Under the pieces are notes generated by a model that saw nothing but the letters and a program-made list of their open reading frames with translations, was not told the DNA's origin and did no database searches. A stretch of DNA of 64,000 bases from Erythrobacter sp. (GTDB lineage: Bacteria; Pseudomonadota; Alphaproteobacteria; Sphingomonadales; Sphingomonadaceae), in the NCBI GenBank assembly GCA_029937545.1, contig JAPYPR010000007.1:62001-126000 (forward strand), in the 5' to 3' direction. Below are positions 50,050-59,688 of this stretch, piece by piece. Positions within the stretch are counted from its first letter, which is position 1, and each line of letters begins with the position of its first letter. Position numbers and translations under genes: made by a program.

Positions 50050-50094
50050 GGCGCGCGCCTAGCCCATTGGGCCAGATTCGCAAGAGAGCAGCGC

Positions 50095-50745
50095 TTAGCG
50101 CGTGGCGTTGTAGCGCAGCTGCGGTTCGGACAGCTGGAAGCCGACCAGCAGCTCGAACGTCGCCCGCTGGACGGCCGCACGCACCGCCGGATCCGCCAGC
50201 GGGTCGAGCGCAGCATCGGGATCGCCAGCCTTGCGCTTGCGGGTGATCTGTTCGCGAATATCGGCGGGCAGCGAGGCATCGGCGCGGTTCACATAAGCAC
50301 CGGCCTGCCCACTGGCGGAGGCGCGTTCCTGCCCGTCTGCGAATTGCAGCGTGACCTGTCCGATCCGCTTGGTCACGACCTGCGATCCGCCGCGCAGCAC
50401 GGTGGAGAAATAGGGCAGCGTCACGGTGCGTGCACCGCGCGTATCGGCGCGGCGTGCCAGCACGTCGAAGGTTGCCTGCGTGTAAACGCGCTCCGCACCC
50501 TCGTCGCAGGTCGAGCGCAGATTGGTGATCGCCGCCGTCACGTCGAGATCGGCCAGCGTAGTCGAACCCGGCGCGCGAAAAGTCGTGATATCGCCGGTGT
50601 AATCGGGAATGCCGACCGCCGGGCAGGCAGTGCGGACCGCCTGGATACCGACGCCTTCGTTGATCACCAGTTCGCCTTCGCGGCTGCATCCGGCGAGCGC
50701 CAGTCCGACTGCGAGCACGGAGAGGAGGCGATTGCGGCTGGTCAT
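50095..50745 (-). CDS. Lipoprotein of unknown function
   Basis: Predicted lipoprotein of 216 aa: signal with lipobox LAGC and Cys at 20. The body (ELVINEGVGIQAVRTACPAVGIPDYTGDITTF, then DLDVTAAITNLRSTCDE) matches a conserved exported protein of sphingomonads as far as I can tell, but I know no function. The C-terminal half is rich in Arg and Ala. It lies 45 bases before argS on the same strand and is divergent from ispH. Confidence 0.8.
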   Translation of the reverse strand: MTSRNRLLSVLAVGLALAGCSREGELVINEGVGIQAVRTACPAVGIPDYTGDITTFRAPGSTTLADLDVTAAITNLRSTCDEGAERVYTQATFDVLARRADTRGARTVTLPYFSTVLRGGSQVVTKRIGQVTLQFADGQERASASGQAGAYVNRADASLPADIREQITRKRKAGDPDAALDPLADPAVRAAVQRATFELLVGFQLSEPQLRYNATR

Positions 50746-50843
50746 GCGGCTTGTATTCCCTTGTCGAAATTCGAACTCGGCCCGCTTCGCGGGACGCGAG
50801 GACGCCCTAGCTTGCGTGCGGCGAAAGCGCTAGAGGGCAGCAC

Positions 50844-51827
50844 ATGAACGCCCCCTTTCAATCCACCGATGCCGGAACCCGCAGCGATCCGCGCCTGCCG
50901 CTCCAGCTCCTGATTGCCGCCCCGCGCGGCTTTTGCGCCGGAGTGGATCGCGCGATCGAGATCGTGGAGCGCGCGCTCGAGAAATATGGCGCGCCGGTCT
51001 ATGTCCGGCACGAGATCGTCCATAATCGCTATGTCGTCGAGAGTCTCAAGGCCAAGGGCGCGATCTTCGTCGAGGAACTGAACGACGTGCCGACCGATGC
51101 ACCCGTGGTCTTCAGCGCTCACGGGGTGCCGAAATCCGTGCCTGCCGAGGCAGAGCGGCGCAACATGATGTATGTCGATGCGACCTGTCCGCTGGTGAGC
51201 AAGGTCCACCGCCAAGCCGAACGCCAGATCGAGAAGGGCCAGCACATTCTCTTCATCGGCCACGAAGGCCATCCCGAAGTCATCGGCACGATGGGCCAGG
51301 TGCCCGCGGACCAGATCACGCTGGTCGAGAGGGTGGAGGACGTCGCGGAACTGCCTTTTACGCGGGACGACAAGCTTTCTTTCCTGACGCAGACGACACT
51401 GTCGGTCGACGATACCCGGACGTTGGTGGAGGCTTTGCGGGAACGCTATCCACAGATCGTCGGACCCAAGGCGGAAGACATTTGCTACGCCACCAGCAAC
51501 CGGCAGGCAGCGGTCAAGAAGATCGCCCCGGCCAGTGACCTCGTGATGGTGATCGGAGCACCCAATTCCTCGAATTCGTTGCGGCTGGTCGAAGTGTCCG
51601 AACGGCTCGGCACGGATGCGCGGTTGATCCAGCGCGCGGACGAGATCGATCCCAGCTGGCTGGAAGGCGTCGGCACGCTCGGCCTGACGGCTGGAGCTTC
51701 GGCACCCGAAAAGCTTGTGCGCGAAGTGGTCGACCGGCTGTCCGAATGGCGCGATGTCAGCGAGGAAACGATCATGGCCGCCGAGGAGAACATGATCTTC
51801 AAGCTGCCGCGCCAGCTGACCGACTAG
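50844..51827 (+). CDS. ispH: 4-hydroxy-3-methylbut-2-enyl diphosphate reductase
   Basis: Last enzyme of the MEP isoprenoid pathway, a 4Fe-4S protein making IPP and DMAPP. The three cluster cysteines are Cys31 ([11 protein letters not shown]), Cys115 (DATCPLVSK) and Cys214 ([11 protein letters not shown]), with His and Thr of the substrate site around HEIVHN and TQTTLS. The 327-aa length is normal. The ATG at 50844 has a GAGGG site. Its TAG is followed directly by the thrB GTG. Confidence 0.97.
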   Translation: MNAPFQSTDAGTRSDPRLPLQLLIAAPRGFCAGVDRAIEIVERALEKYGAPVYVRHEIVHNRYVVESLKAKGAIFVEELNDVPTDAPVVFSAHGVPKSVPAEAERRNMMYVDATCPLVSKVHRQAERQIEKGQHILFIGHEGHPEVIGTMGQVPADQITLVERVEDVAELPFTRDDKLSFLTQTTLSVDDTRTLVEALRERYPQIVGPKAEDICYATSNRQAAVKKIAPASDLVMVIGAPNSSNSLRLVEVSERLGTDARLIQRADEIDPSWLEGVGTLGLTAGASAPEKLVREVVDRLSEWRDVSEETIMAAEENMIFKLPRQLTD

Positions 51828-52802
51828 GTGGCGGTCTATACTCACCTCGGGGCGGAGGATCTGGCGGCACTGATCGCGGCCTACGATGTCGGCGAGCTGG
51901 TTTCGGCCAAGGGGATCGCCGAGGGCGTGTCGAATTCGAACTGGCTGGTCGAGACCACGGGCTCAGATGGCACCGGTGCCCGCTTCATCCTGACGATGTA
52001 CGAATACCGCATCGATACTGCGCAGCTACCCTTCTATCTCGGCCTGCTCGATCATCTCTCGGCCAAGGATTGCCCCGTTCCGCGCACCATCCACGACCGG
52101 GCTGGCGCAGCCTATCGCACGATCGGCGACAAGGCGGTGGCGCTAATCGAATTCCTGCCCGGCGTATCGGTCGACCTGGCGACACCGGCGCAGGCCAAGG
52201 CGGTTGGAGCCGCCTTGGCACAACTGCACGGTGCGGTCAGTGATTTCGACAAGTCGCTGGCGCAGGCCATGGGCCTGACCGAGTGGCGGCGGCTCTTGGA
52301 GGGCTGCGGCAGTGAGGCATTGGCGAGGATCGATCCTGCATTGCCCGACCTGGCCTTTTCGGAGCTGGAATACCTCGATGCCTGTTGGCCCGAGGGGCTG
52401 CCACGAGACGTCGTCCACTGCGACCTGTTTCCCGACAACGTCCTGATGCTGGACGACCGGGTAAGCGGCCTTATCGACTTTTATTTCGCAGCCGAAGATT
52501 TCCTCGCCTACGATCTCGCCGTGACCCATGCGGCTTGGTCTTTCGAAAATCGTGGAAAGCGCTTCCGCCCGGAAATCAGCGATGCGCTGCTCGCAGGCTA
52601 CGCTACTGGGCGGAGCCTGTCGGACGCCGAGAGAGCGGCGCTTCCCGTGCTGGCGCGAGGGGCCTGCATGCGCTTTATCTCGTCGCGCGCCTACGATTGG
52701 GTGAACACCCCTGCCGACGCGCTCGTGGTTCGCAAGGACCCGATGGATTTCGCCGCGCGACTGGATTTTTACCGCGAGCATGGCACAGCGCTCTTCGCAT
52801 GA
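51828..52802 (+). CDS. thrB: Homoserine kinase, type II (APH-like)
   Basis: Phosphorylates homoserine in threonine synthesis. This is the choline/aminoglycoside-kinase-like form, not the GHMP form of E. coli. The 324-aa product starts [19 protein letters not shown] (GTG start directly after the ispH stop) and has [11 protein letters not shown], the catalytic [11 protein letters not shown] loop and the metal-binding SGLIDFYFA motif. The final ATGA overlaps rnhA. Confidence 0.93.
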   Translation: MAVYTHLGAEDLAALIAAYDVGELVSAKGIAEGVSNSNWLVETTGSDGTGARFILTMYEYRIDTAQLPFYLGLLDHLSAKDCPVPRTIHDRAGAAYRTIGDKAVALIEFLPGVSVDLATPAQAKAVGAALAQLHGAVSDFDKSLAQAMGLTEWRRLLEGCGSEALARIDPALPDLAFSELEYLDACWPEGLPRDVVHCDLFPDNVLMLDDRVSGLIDFYFAAEDFLAYDLAVTHAAWSFENRGKRFRPEISDALLAGYATGRSLSDAERAALPVLARGACMRFISSRAYDWVNTPADALVVRKDPMDFAARLDFYREHGTALFA

Positions 52803-53245
52803 AGAAAGTCGAGATATTCACCGATGGTGCCTGCAAGGGCAATCCCGGCCCCGGCGGCTGGGGCGCGCTGCTGCGTATGGGCCGTCACGAAAAAGAGCTA
52901 TCCGGGGGCGAGCCGGAGACGACCAACAACCGCATGGAGATGACCGCTGCGATCCGCGCGCTTTCCGCCCTGATCGAGCCGTGCGAGGTCGATCTCTACA
53001 CCGACAGCAAATACCTCATCGACGGCATCACCAAATGGGTGCACGGCTGGAAAAAGCGCGGCTGGATCAATGCCAGCAAGAAACCGGTCCGCAATGCCGA
53101 GCTATGGCACGATCTGATCGAGCTTACCGAGCGTCACACGGTACACTGGCATTGGGTAAAGGGGCATAGCGGTCACCCGGAGAACGAACGGGTGGACCAG
53201 CTCGCCAGCGACGCGGCCGATGCCATCGCCGCCGGCGGAGCCTGA
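52799..53245 (+). CDS. rnhA: Ribonuclease HI
   Basis: Cuts the RNA of RNA-DNA hybrids. The 148-aa product has all four acidic catalytic residues: Asp9 (FTDGAC), Glu47 (NNRMEM), Asp69 (YTDSKY) and Asp133 (ERVDQLA), plus the basic [10 protein letters not shown] handle. The ATG at 52799 overlaps the thrB stop (ATGA). It is convergent with the DUF1508 gene, 6 bases away. Confidence 0.97.
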   Translation: MKKVEIFTDGACKGNPGPGGWGALLRMGRHEKELSGGEPETTNNRMEMTAAIRALSALIEPCEVDLYTDSKYLIDGITKWVHGWKKRGWINASKKPVRNAELWHDLIELTERHTVHWHWVKGHSGHPENERVDQLASDAADAIAAGGA

Positions 53246-53251
53246 CGCAGC

Positions 53252-53428
53252 TTAGCTGTTGTCCATTACCTCGGCACCGGGGCCGTTTTTCTTGATAGAA
53301 TCGATCGCGTTCTGCGCGCTCGCCTTGCTGCTGTAGCCTTCGGTCGAGAACATCGTTTCCGAATTGTATTTGAAGCGCACGCGGAACTCGCCCGCCTTGT
53401 CCTTATAGATTTCGAAATGGTGGGCCAT
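53252..53428 (-). CDS. DUF1508 (YegP-like) small protein
   Basis: A 58-aa protein with one YegP/DUF1508 unit: HHFEIYKDKAGEFRVRFKYN, then MFSTEGYSSKASAQNAIDSIKKN. E. coli YegP has two such units; single-unit forms are common in alphaproteobacteria. The role is unknown. The ATG at 53428 is the family start; an upstream in-frame ATG at 53479 gives a non-matching extension. Confidence 0.88.
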   Translation of the reverse strand: MAHHFEIYKDKAGEFRVRFKYNSETMFSTEGYSSKASAQNAIDSIKKNGPGAEVMDNS

Positions 53429-53494
53429 CGATCGCGTCTCCCGTTTTTGCGATTGGATTCGGCCCGGCAAACCTAACAAATGTTGCCCGCTTGG

Positions 53495-54592
53495 CTACCC
53501 GAAGCGTGCCGCTAAATATGGCGAGGAGTCGATCCCTGCTGTCAGATCGTCGCTGGACGCCCGGGTGAATAATTGCGCCGCGAGGCGCGCAGCGGCGGGC
53601 GAGGTTTGGATGCCGAAGCCGCCCTGGCCTGCGAACCAGCCGAAACTTTCAATATGGGGGTCCCAACCGTAAACCGGTCGCCGGTCGGGCGCGAAGCTGC
53701 GCAGCCCGGCCCATTTGCGCTCGAGCGCCTCGACCTCCCACTCCACGACGCTCTGGAAGCGATCAATGGCCTGCGCCACGGCCAGTTCTTCGGGTGCCGC
53801 ATCGCAGGGTTCGCTCGGTTCTTCGTCATGCGGGCTCAGCCAGACCCGACCCGATTCGGGCTTGAAATAAAAACCGCCGCCGATGTCGAGCACAAGCGGG
53901 AAATCGGGCGGGACTTGCGGCGCGACCCGTAGCTGCACGACCGTGCGCCGCAGCGGCTGGATCCCGACCGGGCGCGCACCTGCAAGATGCGCGAACTCGT
54001 CCGCCCAGGCACCGGCTGCATTGATGAGCGCTTCGGCGGTCCAGCTTTCGCCTGCTGCGCTCGTCAGCGTCCACCGGCCATCCCGGCGGGACGCGTCGAC
54101 GATCCGGGCGCGACAAACAAGGTCGACGTCACCGCGCCTGGCCATAGCGAGATAGTGCTGATGCAGCGCGCCCACATCGATATCCGCACAGGCCGGCTCC
54201 CAGATCGCGCGCGTCCAGTCCGGGCACAGGCCGGGCAGCCGCTGTTCCAGCGATTGCCGGTCGAGCTGCTCTATGGTCACGCCTGTCCCGTCGAAACGCT
54301 GTTCGAAGCGGTCGATCGCATGCATATCGCTATCGCGCCCGATATAGAGCGCGCCGCGCTGCGTTAGAAAGCCGCCTTCGCGCAGGTAGTGCCCCGAAGC
54401 GAGGGTGAGCGGAACGATGTCCGGCCCGCCATAACATTCCTCCCAGAACGCAGCCGAGCGGCCGGTAGAATGGTATCCCGGCCGATCCTCCGCCTCCAGC
54501 AACAGGACGGTCGCCCCGTTTGCGGAGAGTTCGGCTGCGAGGCTGGCTCCGGCGATACCGGCGCCGACGATGGCGAAATCGAAGGTCTTCAC
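53495..54592 (-). CDS. FAD-dependent amino-acid oxidase-like protein (DAO family)
   Basis: Flavoprotein of 365 aa with the N-terminal ADP-binding loop VGAGIAGASLAAEL (8-21) and the acidic end LLLEAE; the C-terminal block GGFGIQTSPAAARLAAQLF closes the FAD site. It resembles D-arginine dehydrogenase and glycine-oxidase-like members of the DAO family; the exact substrate is not clear. The start is a GTG at 54592 that overlaps the hydrolase stop (GTGA), so the two are coupled. Confidence 0.88.
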   Translation of the reverse strand: MKTFDFAIVGAGIAGASLAAELSANGATVLLLEAEDRPGYHSTGRSAAFWEECYGGPDIVPLTLASGHYLREGGFLTQRGALYIGRDSDMHAIDRFEQRFDGTGVTIEQLDRQSLEQRLPGLCPDWTRAIWEPACADIDVGALHQHYLAMARRGDVDLVCRARIVDASRRDGRWTLTSAAGESWTAEALINAAGAWADEFAHLAGARPVGIQPLRRTVVQLRVAPQVPPDFPLVLDIGGGFYFKPESGRVWLSPHDEEPSEPCDAAPEELAVAQAIDRFQSVVEWEVEALERKWAGLRSFAPDRRPVYGWDPHIESFGWFAGQGGFGIQTSPAAARLAAQLFTRASSDDLTAGIDSSPYLAARFG

Positions 54593-55539
54593 GATCTTTG
54601 CGGCGCGGTCCTGTCCAGAAATTCCTCGATCGCATTCATCGCGCGGTTTCGCACTTCATCGCTCTCGCGCAGGATCTCGTGATGAGCTTCAGGCCCGAAG
54701 GCGACCAGTTCGCCCTTCGGCAGGCGCTCGCTCGCTCGAACGGCAGCGGAATGGCTGACCAGCTTGTCATTGGACGTCGACACGATCAGCACCGGAACCT
54801 CCACTGCTTCCATCGCGCCCTTCCGTTCCAGCACCCGGGTCGAGGCATAGGCCCGCTCGACCCAGCCCCAGCTGCCCGGTCCCATTACCAGTTCGGGTCG
54901 CTGCTCGCGCCACCAAAGCTCGTCGGCATAGCGCTGGGCGTCGTGGCTTAACAGGTCGCGTCGCCGCGCGGGGATTTCTCCCGGCTTTTCGCTCCACTTC
55001 CATGCAGGCCGGGTGGGCTTGCCGAGCCGGGTCATTAATTTCGCCAAGCCTTGTAAGATCGACAGGGGAAGCGGCGGCCCCGCCATGCCGAGCATCGGCG
55101 CGCTCAGAACGACGGCATCGGGATCGACAACCTTCTCGACCAGGGCGCGCATCACGAGATGCCCGCCCATCGAGTGGCCCGCAAGGATATGGGGTCCGGG
55201 TGTCTCGGCCTTCCATGCGGTCCAGAGAGCTGCCAGATCGGCGACCCAGTCGCCGAAATCGTCGATATGTCCGGTGACGTCGTCATCGCCCAGCCGCCCC
55301 GATCCTGCCTGACCGCGCCAGTCCGCTGCCGTCACGCGCCAGCCCGCCCGATGCCATTCCTCCAGCGTCTCGAGATACTTCTCGTAGAAGTCGCCGCGAC
55401 CGGGAAGGAACAGGATCGAACCGCGCGCGGCCTCGGCTCCGGGCCAATCGATCCGGCGCACGGCATGGCCATCGGGCGCGCTCCAGCGGGTCTCGCTGGC
55501 GTCTGCGGGGATGGAGCGACGGTCGATCGCCGGGGTCAC
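54589..55539 (-). CDS. Alpha/beta hydrolase, lysophospholipase-like
   Basis: Serine hydrolase of 316 aa, PldB-like. It has the oxyanion strand ILFLPGRGDFYEKY, the nucleophile elbow GHSMGGHL, the acid in VSTSNDKLV and the catalytic histidine in EAHHEIL. There is no signal peptide. The start is uncertain: GTG at 55539 (MTPAIDRRS) or TTG at 55551, which has a GAGGA site 11 bases upstream; no ATG exists. It is divergent from the pilus operon. Confidence 0.88.
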   Translation of the reverse strand: MTPAIDRRSIPADASETRWSAPDGHAVRRIDWPGAEAARGSILFLPGRGDFYEKYLETLEEWHRAGWRVTAADWRGQAGSGRLGDDDVTGHIDDFGDWVADLAALWTAWKAETPGPHILAGHSMGGHLVMRALVEKVVDPDAVVLSAPMLGMAGPPLPLSILQGLAKLMTRLGKPTRPAWKWSEKPGEIPARRRDLLSHDAQRYADELWWREQRPELVMGPGSWGWVERAYASTRVLERKGAMEAVEVPVLIVSTSNDKLVSHSAAVRASERLPKGELVAFGPEAHHEILRESDEVRNRAMNAIEEFLDRTAPQRS

Positions 55540-55632
55540 GGCCTGGTCCAAGATATGCGCGTCCTCGCTATGGTTACTGTTTGGTAAGTCATGATCTGTA
55601 CCACCGGCATCGAACGGACTTTCGGGGACATC

Positions 55633-56124
55633 ATGGCCGGTATCGAAATCACCTACGTATTGCTCGGCGGATTGGCAATCGCGCTGCTTATTGCAGCGGT
55701 CACCGATCTCAAGAGCCGGACGATCGGCAACAAGCTCAATGCGGCGATCGCGCTCGGCGCACCGCTGTGGTGGTGGGCGAGCGGGCTGACGCTGTGGCCG
55801 GGTGTCGCATGGCAGATCGGCTTTGCCGCGCTCGTCTTTGCGATCTGTTGCGGCCTGTTCGCGATCCGCCAGATGGGCGGCGGCGACGTCAAGCTGCTCA
55901 CCGCGCTTGCGCTGTGGATCCCGCCGATGCCGTTCCTCAAGCTCGTCGTCATCATGGCCATCGTCGGCGGGGCTCTGACCATCGTTTTCGGCGCGGCGCA
56001 CATCATGCGCCGCCGCAAGGACCGCATCGCCATTCCTTACGGCCTGGCGATCGCCATCGCCGGCCTGTGGGTGCTCGGAACCGAACGGCTCGGCCAGGTG
56101 CCTGCCGTTTCGGGAATGCTGTGA
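55633..56124 (+). CDS. cpaA: Prepilin peptidase CpaA (TadV)
   Basis: Membrane aspartic protease (A24 family) that trims Flp pilins. From the ATG at 55633 the product is 163 aa with five or six spans; the catalytic aspartates are Asp25 (AVTDLKSRTIGN) and Asp85 (GGGDVKLLTAL). That start follows a CGGGGAC site; an ATG at 55591 would add 14 polar residues. It is first in the Tad operon. No Flp pilin gene precedes it. Confidence 0.9.
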   Translation: MAGIEITYVLLGGLAIALLIAAVTDLKSRTIGNKLNAAIALGAPLWWWASGLTLWPGVAWQIGFAALVFAICCGLFAIRQMGGGDVKLLTALALWIPPMPFLKLVVIMAIVGGALTIVFGAAHIMRRRKDRIAIPYGLAIAIAGLWVLGTERLGQVPAVSGML

Positions 56125-56216
56125 ATACCCGATCTTAACCAATTCGCCGGTAAGCGAAGAAACCATACCTGCCCGCACCACTTTTCACGCGGGCCATACG
56201 AGGGGGCTAGATAGCC

Positions 56217-57365
56217 ATGGACAGGAAGAAGCTGGTTCTGCTGGTAGGCGCACTGATCGTTGCGATCGGTACCGCACTGGTTGCTCGGAGCATGTTTGCA
56301 GGTGCCTCGGCACCGCAGGCAGAAGCCGCGCAGATGGAAGCACAGGGACCCAGGGTTCTCGTCGCGCAGCGTGCGCTGCCGGTGGGCACGATCATCACCG
56401 CAGATGCGATCAACTTCCAGTTGTGGCCGGAAGAGCTGGTGCAGAACGCCTACTTCCTCGATGGCGAAGCGGATATGTCCAAGCTGCTGGGAACGGTGGT
56501 GCGCCACCCGATCACGGCAGGCGAACCGGTGACCCAGGGTGCGCTTGTCGCACCGGGTGATCGCGGTTTCCTTGCTGCAGCCCTCGCCCCCGGCATGCGC
56601 GCTATCACCGTTCCGGTGTCGGCCCAGTCGGGCGTGGCCGGCTTCGTCTTCCCCGGCGACCGGGTGGACATGGTCCTGACCCAGACGATCAAGGGCGACG
56701 AGGACACGGAAATGCGTGCCTCGGAAACCATTCTTCGTAACCTTCGTGTTCTCGCCACCGACCAGTCGACCGTGTCCGAAAAGGCCGAAGACGGGTCCAC
56801 CATCGTCAAGCCTTTCCGCGCCGTTACGCTGGAAGTAACCCCGGTGATTGCCGAAAAGATCGCAGTGGCGCAGACCATCGGTACGCTCAGCTTGTCGCTG
56901 CGGTCGCTCGCCGACAACCAGAGCGAACTCGAAATGGCGCTGGCCAAGGGCGACGTCACCATCCCGGATGATGCTACGCCGGAAGAAGAAGAAAAGCTGC
57001 TGCGCGAAGCCATGGCCCGTCCCGACGATGCCAAGGGCACCTTCGTGACCGGCGGCGACGTCTCGCGCTTCCAGCGCCGCAGCGTCCGCCCCGTCGGATC
57101 GTCCAATAAGGGCGGCGGCACTGCGGACTTCAACCCGGCCGACATCTTCGGCGGACGCGAAGTCAAGCACACCGGCCCGGTCGTCAGCGTAACCCGCGGC
57201 AAAGCCACGGAAGTCGTGCCGATCGGCAAGAACGGTTCGGTCACCACGCCCGCGATGCGCGAACCCTCCGTCTTCGAGAAGATGATGGAGACCGCCATCA
57301 AGGCACAGGCGGGCACCGTAGGCCAAGAAATGCCGGCGCCGACCATGTCGAAGCCAGTCCGATGA
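56217..57365 (+). CDS. cpaB: Tad pilus assembly protein CpaB (RcpC)
   Basis: Periplasmic-facing Tad protein of 382 aa with an N-terminal membrane anchor (about 7-27) and a SAF domain (about 43-110, VLVAQRALPVGTIITADAI). Known CpaB proteins help assemble or stabilise the secretin. It also contains the Flp assembly RcpC block with VSAQSGVAGFVFPGDRVDMVLTQ. The C-terminal third is long and low in complexity. It follows cpaA by 92 bases; its TGA overlaps an in-frame codon upstream of cpaC. Confidence 0.94.
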   Translation: MDRKKLVLLVGALIVAIGTALVARSMFAGASAPQAEAAQMEAQGPRVLVAQRALPVGTIITADAINFQLWPEELVQNAYFLDGEADMSKLLGTVVRHPITAGEPVTQGALVAPGDRGFLAAALAPGMRAITVPVSAQSGVAGFVFPGDRVDMVLTQTIKGDEDTEMRASETILRNLRVLATDQSTVSEKAEDGSTIVKPFRAVTLEVTPVIAEKIAVAQTIGTLSLSLRSLADNQSELEMALAKGDVTIPDDATPEEEEKLLREAMARPDDAKGTFVTGGDVSRFQRRSVRPVGSSNKGGGTADFNPADIFGGREVKHTGPVVSVTRGKATEVVPIGKNGSVTTPAMREPSVFEKMMETAIKAQAGTVGQEMPAPTMSKPVR

Positions 57366-57409
57366 TCCGCCGCGATAACAAGACAGGAAGCCATTCAGGG
57401 GGCAATTCC

Positions 57410-59023
57410 ATGAAACGTCGTCTCACTACCAAAGTGCTGCTCGCCAGCCTGGCGCTCGCGCCCGTGGCCAGCATTCCGGCCAGCGTCGCCACCGCCCAGT
57501 CGGTCGCACGGCCCAGTTCGGAAATCGTACTGTCGATCGGCCGCGGTGAACTCGTCACCGTGCCGGGGGCCATGTCGAACGTGTTCGTCGCCGACGACAG
57601 CATCGCCGATGTGCAGGTCAAGTCGACCCGCCAGCTTTACGTTTTCGGCAAGGCCGGCGGCGAGACCACGGTCTATGCCAGCAACTCGGCCGGCGACATC
57701 GTTTGGTCCGCCAACGTCCGCGTCGGTTCGAACATCTCGAGCATCGACCAGATGCTGGCGCTGGCCATGCCGGGTGCCAAAGTGAACGTCGCGACGATCG
57801 GCACGAACACCGTGCTGCTGACCGGCACGGTCGGCGCGCCCGAAGACGCCGCCGAAGCACAGCGCCTGGTCGAAGCCTTCCTGGGCGAAGAATCGAACGT
57901 GATCAGCCGCCTGCGTACGGCGACACCGCTGCAGGTCAATCTGCAGGTGAAATTCGCCGAAGTCAGTCGCTCGCTTGTCCGCGACATCAAGGGCAACCTC
58001 ACCACGCGCGACCAATCCAACGGTTTCGTGTTCGGCGCACAGAGCAATGGCGCTGGTAATATCGTCGGCAACCAACCGACCGAAAACACCGTCCCGCTCG
58101 ATCCCTGTGCGGTCTACCAGTTTGCCTGCAGCAGCGAACTGCGCCCCTACGATTATATCAACCAGCGCTTCGTCACGCCACGCACGACCTACGAACCGGT
58201 CCGCGGCAATCTGCCCGGCCTGCTCTCGATGGGCGGTTCGCTGCTTGGCTTCGATCTGCTGGCAACGCTTAATCTGGGCGAGCAGATCGGCCTCGTCACT
58301 ACGCTGTCGGAACCCAACTTGACTGCCCTTTCGGGTGAAACGGCAGAGTTCCTTGCAGGTGGCGAATTCCCGATCCCGCAGAGTCAGGGCCTCGGTACCG
58401 TCACCGTCGAGTACAAGAACTACGGTGTCAGCCTGACCTACACGCCGACCGTGCTGGCCAATGGCCGTATCTCGATGCGCGTGCGTCCGGAAGTGTCGGA
58501 ACTTTCCAGCCGCGGTGCAGTAACGCTGAACGGGTTCACCGTTCCAGCCCTCACCACGCGCCGGGCGGAAACGACCATTGAACTCGGCTCCGGCCAGAGC
58601 TTCATGATTGCCGGCCTGATGCAGAACAGCTCGCAGAATGCCCTGGAGAAGACACCGGGCCTGGCCGAGCTGCCGATCCTCGGAAATCTGTTCCGTTCCA
58701 AGAGCTATCAGAAGGGTGAGACCGAGCTGGTCATCATCGTGACCCCCTATCTGGTGCAGCCCGTGAACGCGAGCGACATCGTGCTGCCGACCGACGGCTT
58801 CCGCGCTCCGAACGAGGTCGAAAGCATCCTCGGATACATGGAAAACAACGGCGAGAGCGGAGCCAAGCGTCCGATGCCGACCATGCAGGAAAGCACCGAG
58901 CCGGCCACGCCGGGCCTCTCGCAGGCACCGACGAACGGCGCGGCAACCGCAAACGCCGCCCCGGTCCAGCCGCGCCGCGCCGAGGCCGATCCGGCCGCCA
59001 AGCCCGGCTTCAGCTTCGAGTGA
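57410..59023 (+). CDS. cpaC: Tad pilus secretin CpaC (RcpA)
   Basis: Outer-membrane secretin of 537 aa with a signal peptide (cleavage near VATA-Q). The N domain begins PSSEIVLSIGRGELVTVPG and includes a BON-like part; the secretin core has LVTTLSEPNLTALSGETAEFLAGGEFPIP and the final TELVIIVTPYLV. A tail of about 80 residues rich in Pro, Ala and Thr follows. The ATG at 57410 has an AGGGGG site. Confidence 0.95.
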   Translation: MKRRLTTKVLLASLALAPVASIPASVATAQSVARPSSEIVLSIGRGELVTVPGAMSNVFVADDSIADVQVKSTRQLYVFGKAGGETTVYASNSAGDIVWSANVRVGSNISSIDQMLALAMPGAKVNVATIGTNTVLLTGTVGAPEDAAEAQRLVEAFLGEESNVISRLRTATPLQVNLQVKFAEVSRSLVRDIKGNLTTRDQSNGFVFGAQSNGAGNIVGNQPTENTVPLDPCAVYQFACSSELRPYDYINQRFVTPRTTYEPVRGNLPGLLSMGGSLLGFDLLATLNLGEQIGLVTTLSEPNLTALSGETAEFLAGGEFPIPQSQGLGTVTVEYKNYGVSLTYTPTVLANGRISMRVRPEVSELSSRGAVTLNGFTVPALTTRRAETTIELGSGQSFMIAGLMQNSSQNALEKTPGLAELPILGNLFRSKSYQKGETELVIIVTPYLVQPVNASDIVLPTDGFRAPNEVESILGYMENNGESGAKRPMPTMQESTEPATPGLSQAPTNGAATANAAPVQPRRAEADPAAKPGFSFE

Positions 59024-59037
59024 GAAGGAACATAGCG

Positions 59038-59685
59038 ATGCGTAACATCATGAACCGCAAGACGACCTCCGCAATGGCCCTCTCGCTCGCACTCGGCCTG
59101 GGTGCCTGTGCTGGCGGGGTGCCGACCAACGATACGCTCTATTCGACCAAGCAAGCGGTCGTAGAGCGCACGCACTACACTTTCGACGTCCAGACCAATG
59201 GCGACAGCCTGCCGGTCAGCGAACAGCAGCGCCTGCTTGCCTGGTTCGACTCGATGGACCTGCGTTACGGCGACAAGGTCGCAGTCGAAGACCCCGGCTA
59301 CGGTCAGGGGGTGCGCGACAATGTGGCACAGCTGGCCGGCCGCTATGGCCTGCTGTTGACGGACGGCGCCCCGCCGACCGAGGGCTATATCTCGCCGGGC
59401 CAGGCGCGCGTAGTCATCTCGCGAACTGTCGCCAGCGTACCGGGCTGCCCCGACTGGTCGGCCAAGAGCGACGCCAATTACAACAACGCTACCTATCCAA
59501 ACTACGGCTGCGCCACCAACGCCAACATGGCAGCGATGGTCGCCAATCCGGAAGACCTCGTCAGCGGCCAGCAAGGCACGGGCGAGACCGTTATCCTGAG
59601 TTCCAACAAAGCCATTGCCAGCTATCGCGACCAGGAGCCCACCGGCGCCGGTGGCCTTACTGAAGTCGGCACCACGGAGGACTGA
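59038..59685 (+). CDS. cpaD: Tad pilus lipoprotein CpaD
   Basis: Lipoprotein of 215 aa with lipobox LGAC; it assists the CpaC secretin as a pilotin-like partner. Conserved CpaD elements are SPGQARVVISRTVASVPGCPDWS and YPNYGCATNANMAAMVANPEDLVSGQ. The ATG at 59038 has a GAAGGAA site and is preferred over a GTG at 59020, which overlaps the cpaC stop. Confidence 0.92.
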   Translation: MRNIMNRKTTSAMALSLALGLGACAGGVPTNDTLYSTKQAVVERTHYTFDVQTNGDSLPVSEQQRLLAWFDSMDLRYGDKVAVEDPGYGQGVRDNVAQLAGRYGLLLTDGAPPTEGYISPGQARVVISRTVASVPGCPDWSAKSDANYNNATYPNYGCATNANMAAMVANPEDLVSGQQGTGETVILSSNKAIASYRDQEPTGAGGLTEVGTTED

Positions 59686-59688
59686 TCC

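Noticed and set aside
47932-50847. Open frame of 971 codons on the plus strand opposite argS and neighbours
   Set aside because: It is antisense to argS and the SPOR gene, has no family motif and its composition is that of a shadow frame in GC-rich DNA.
55574-55587. TTAC...GTAA palindrome before cpaA as a CtrA or operator site
   Set aside because: Arms are only four bases and the TTAA-N7-TTAA consensus of CtrA is not met.
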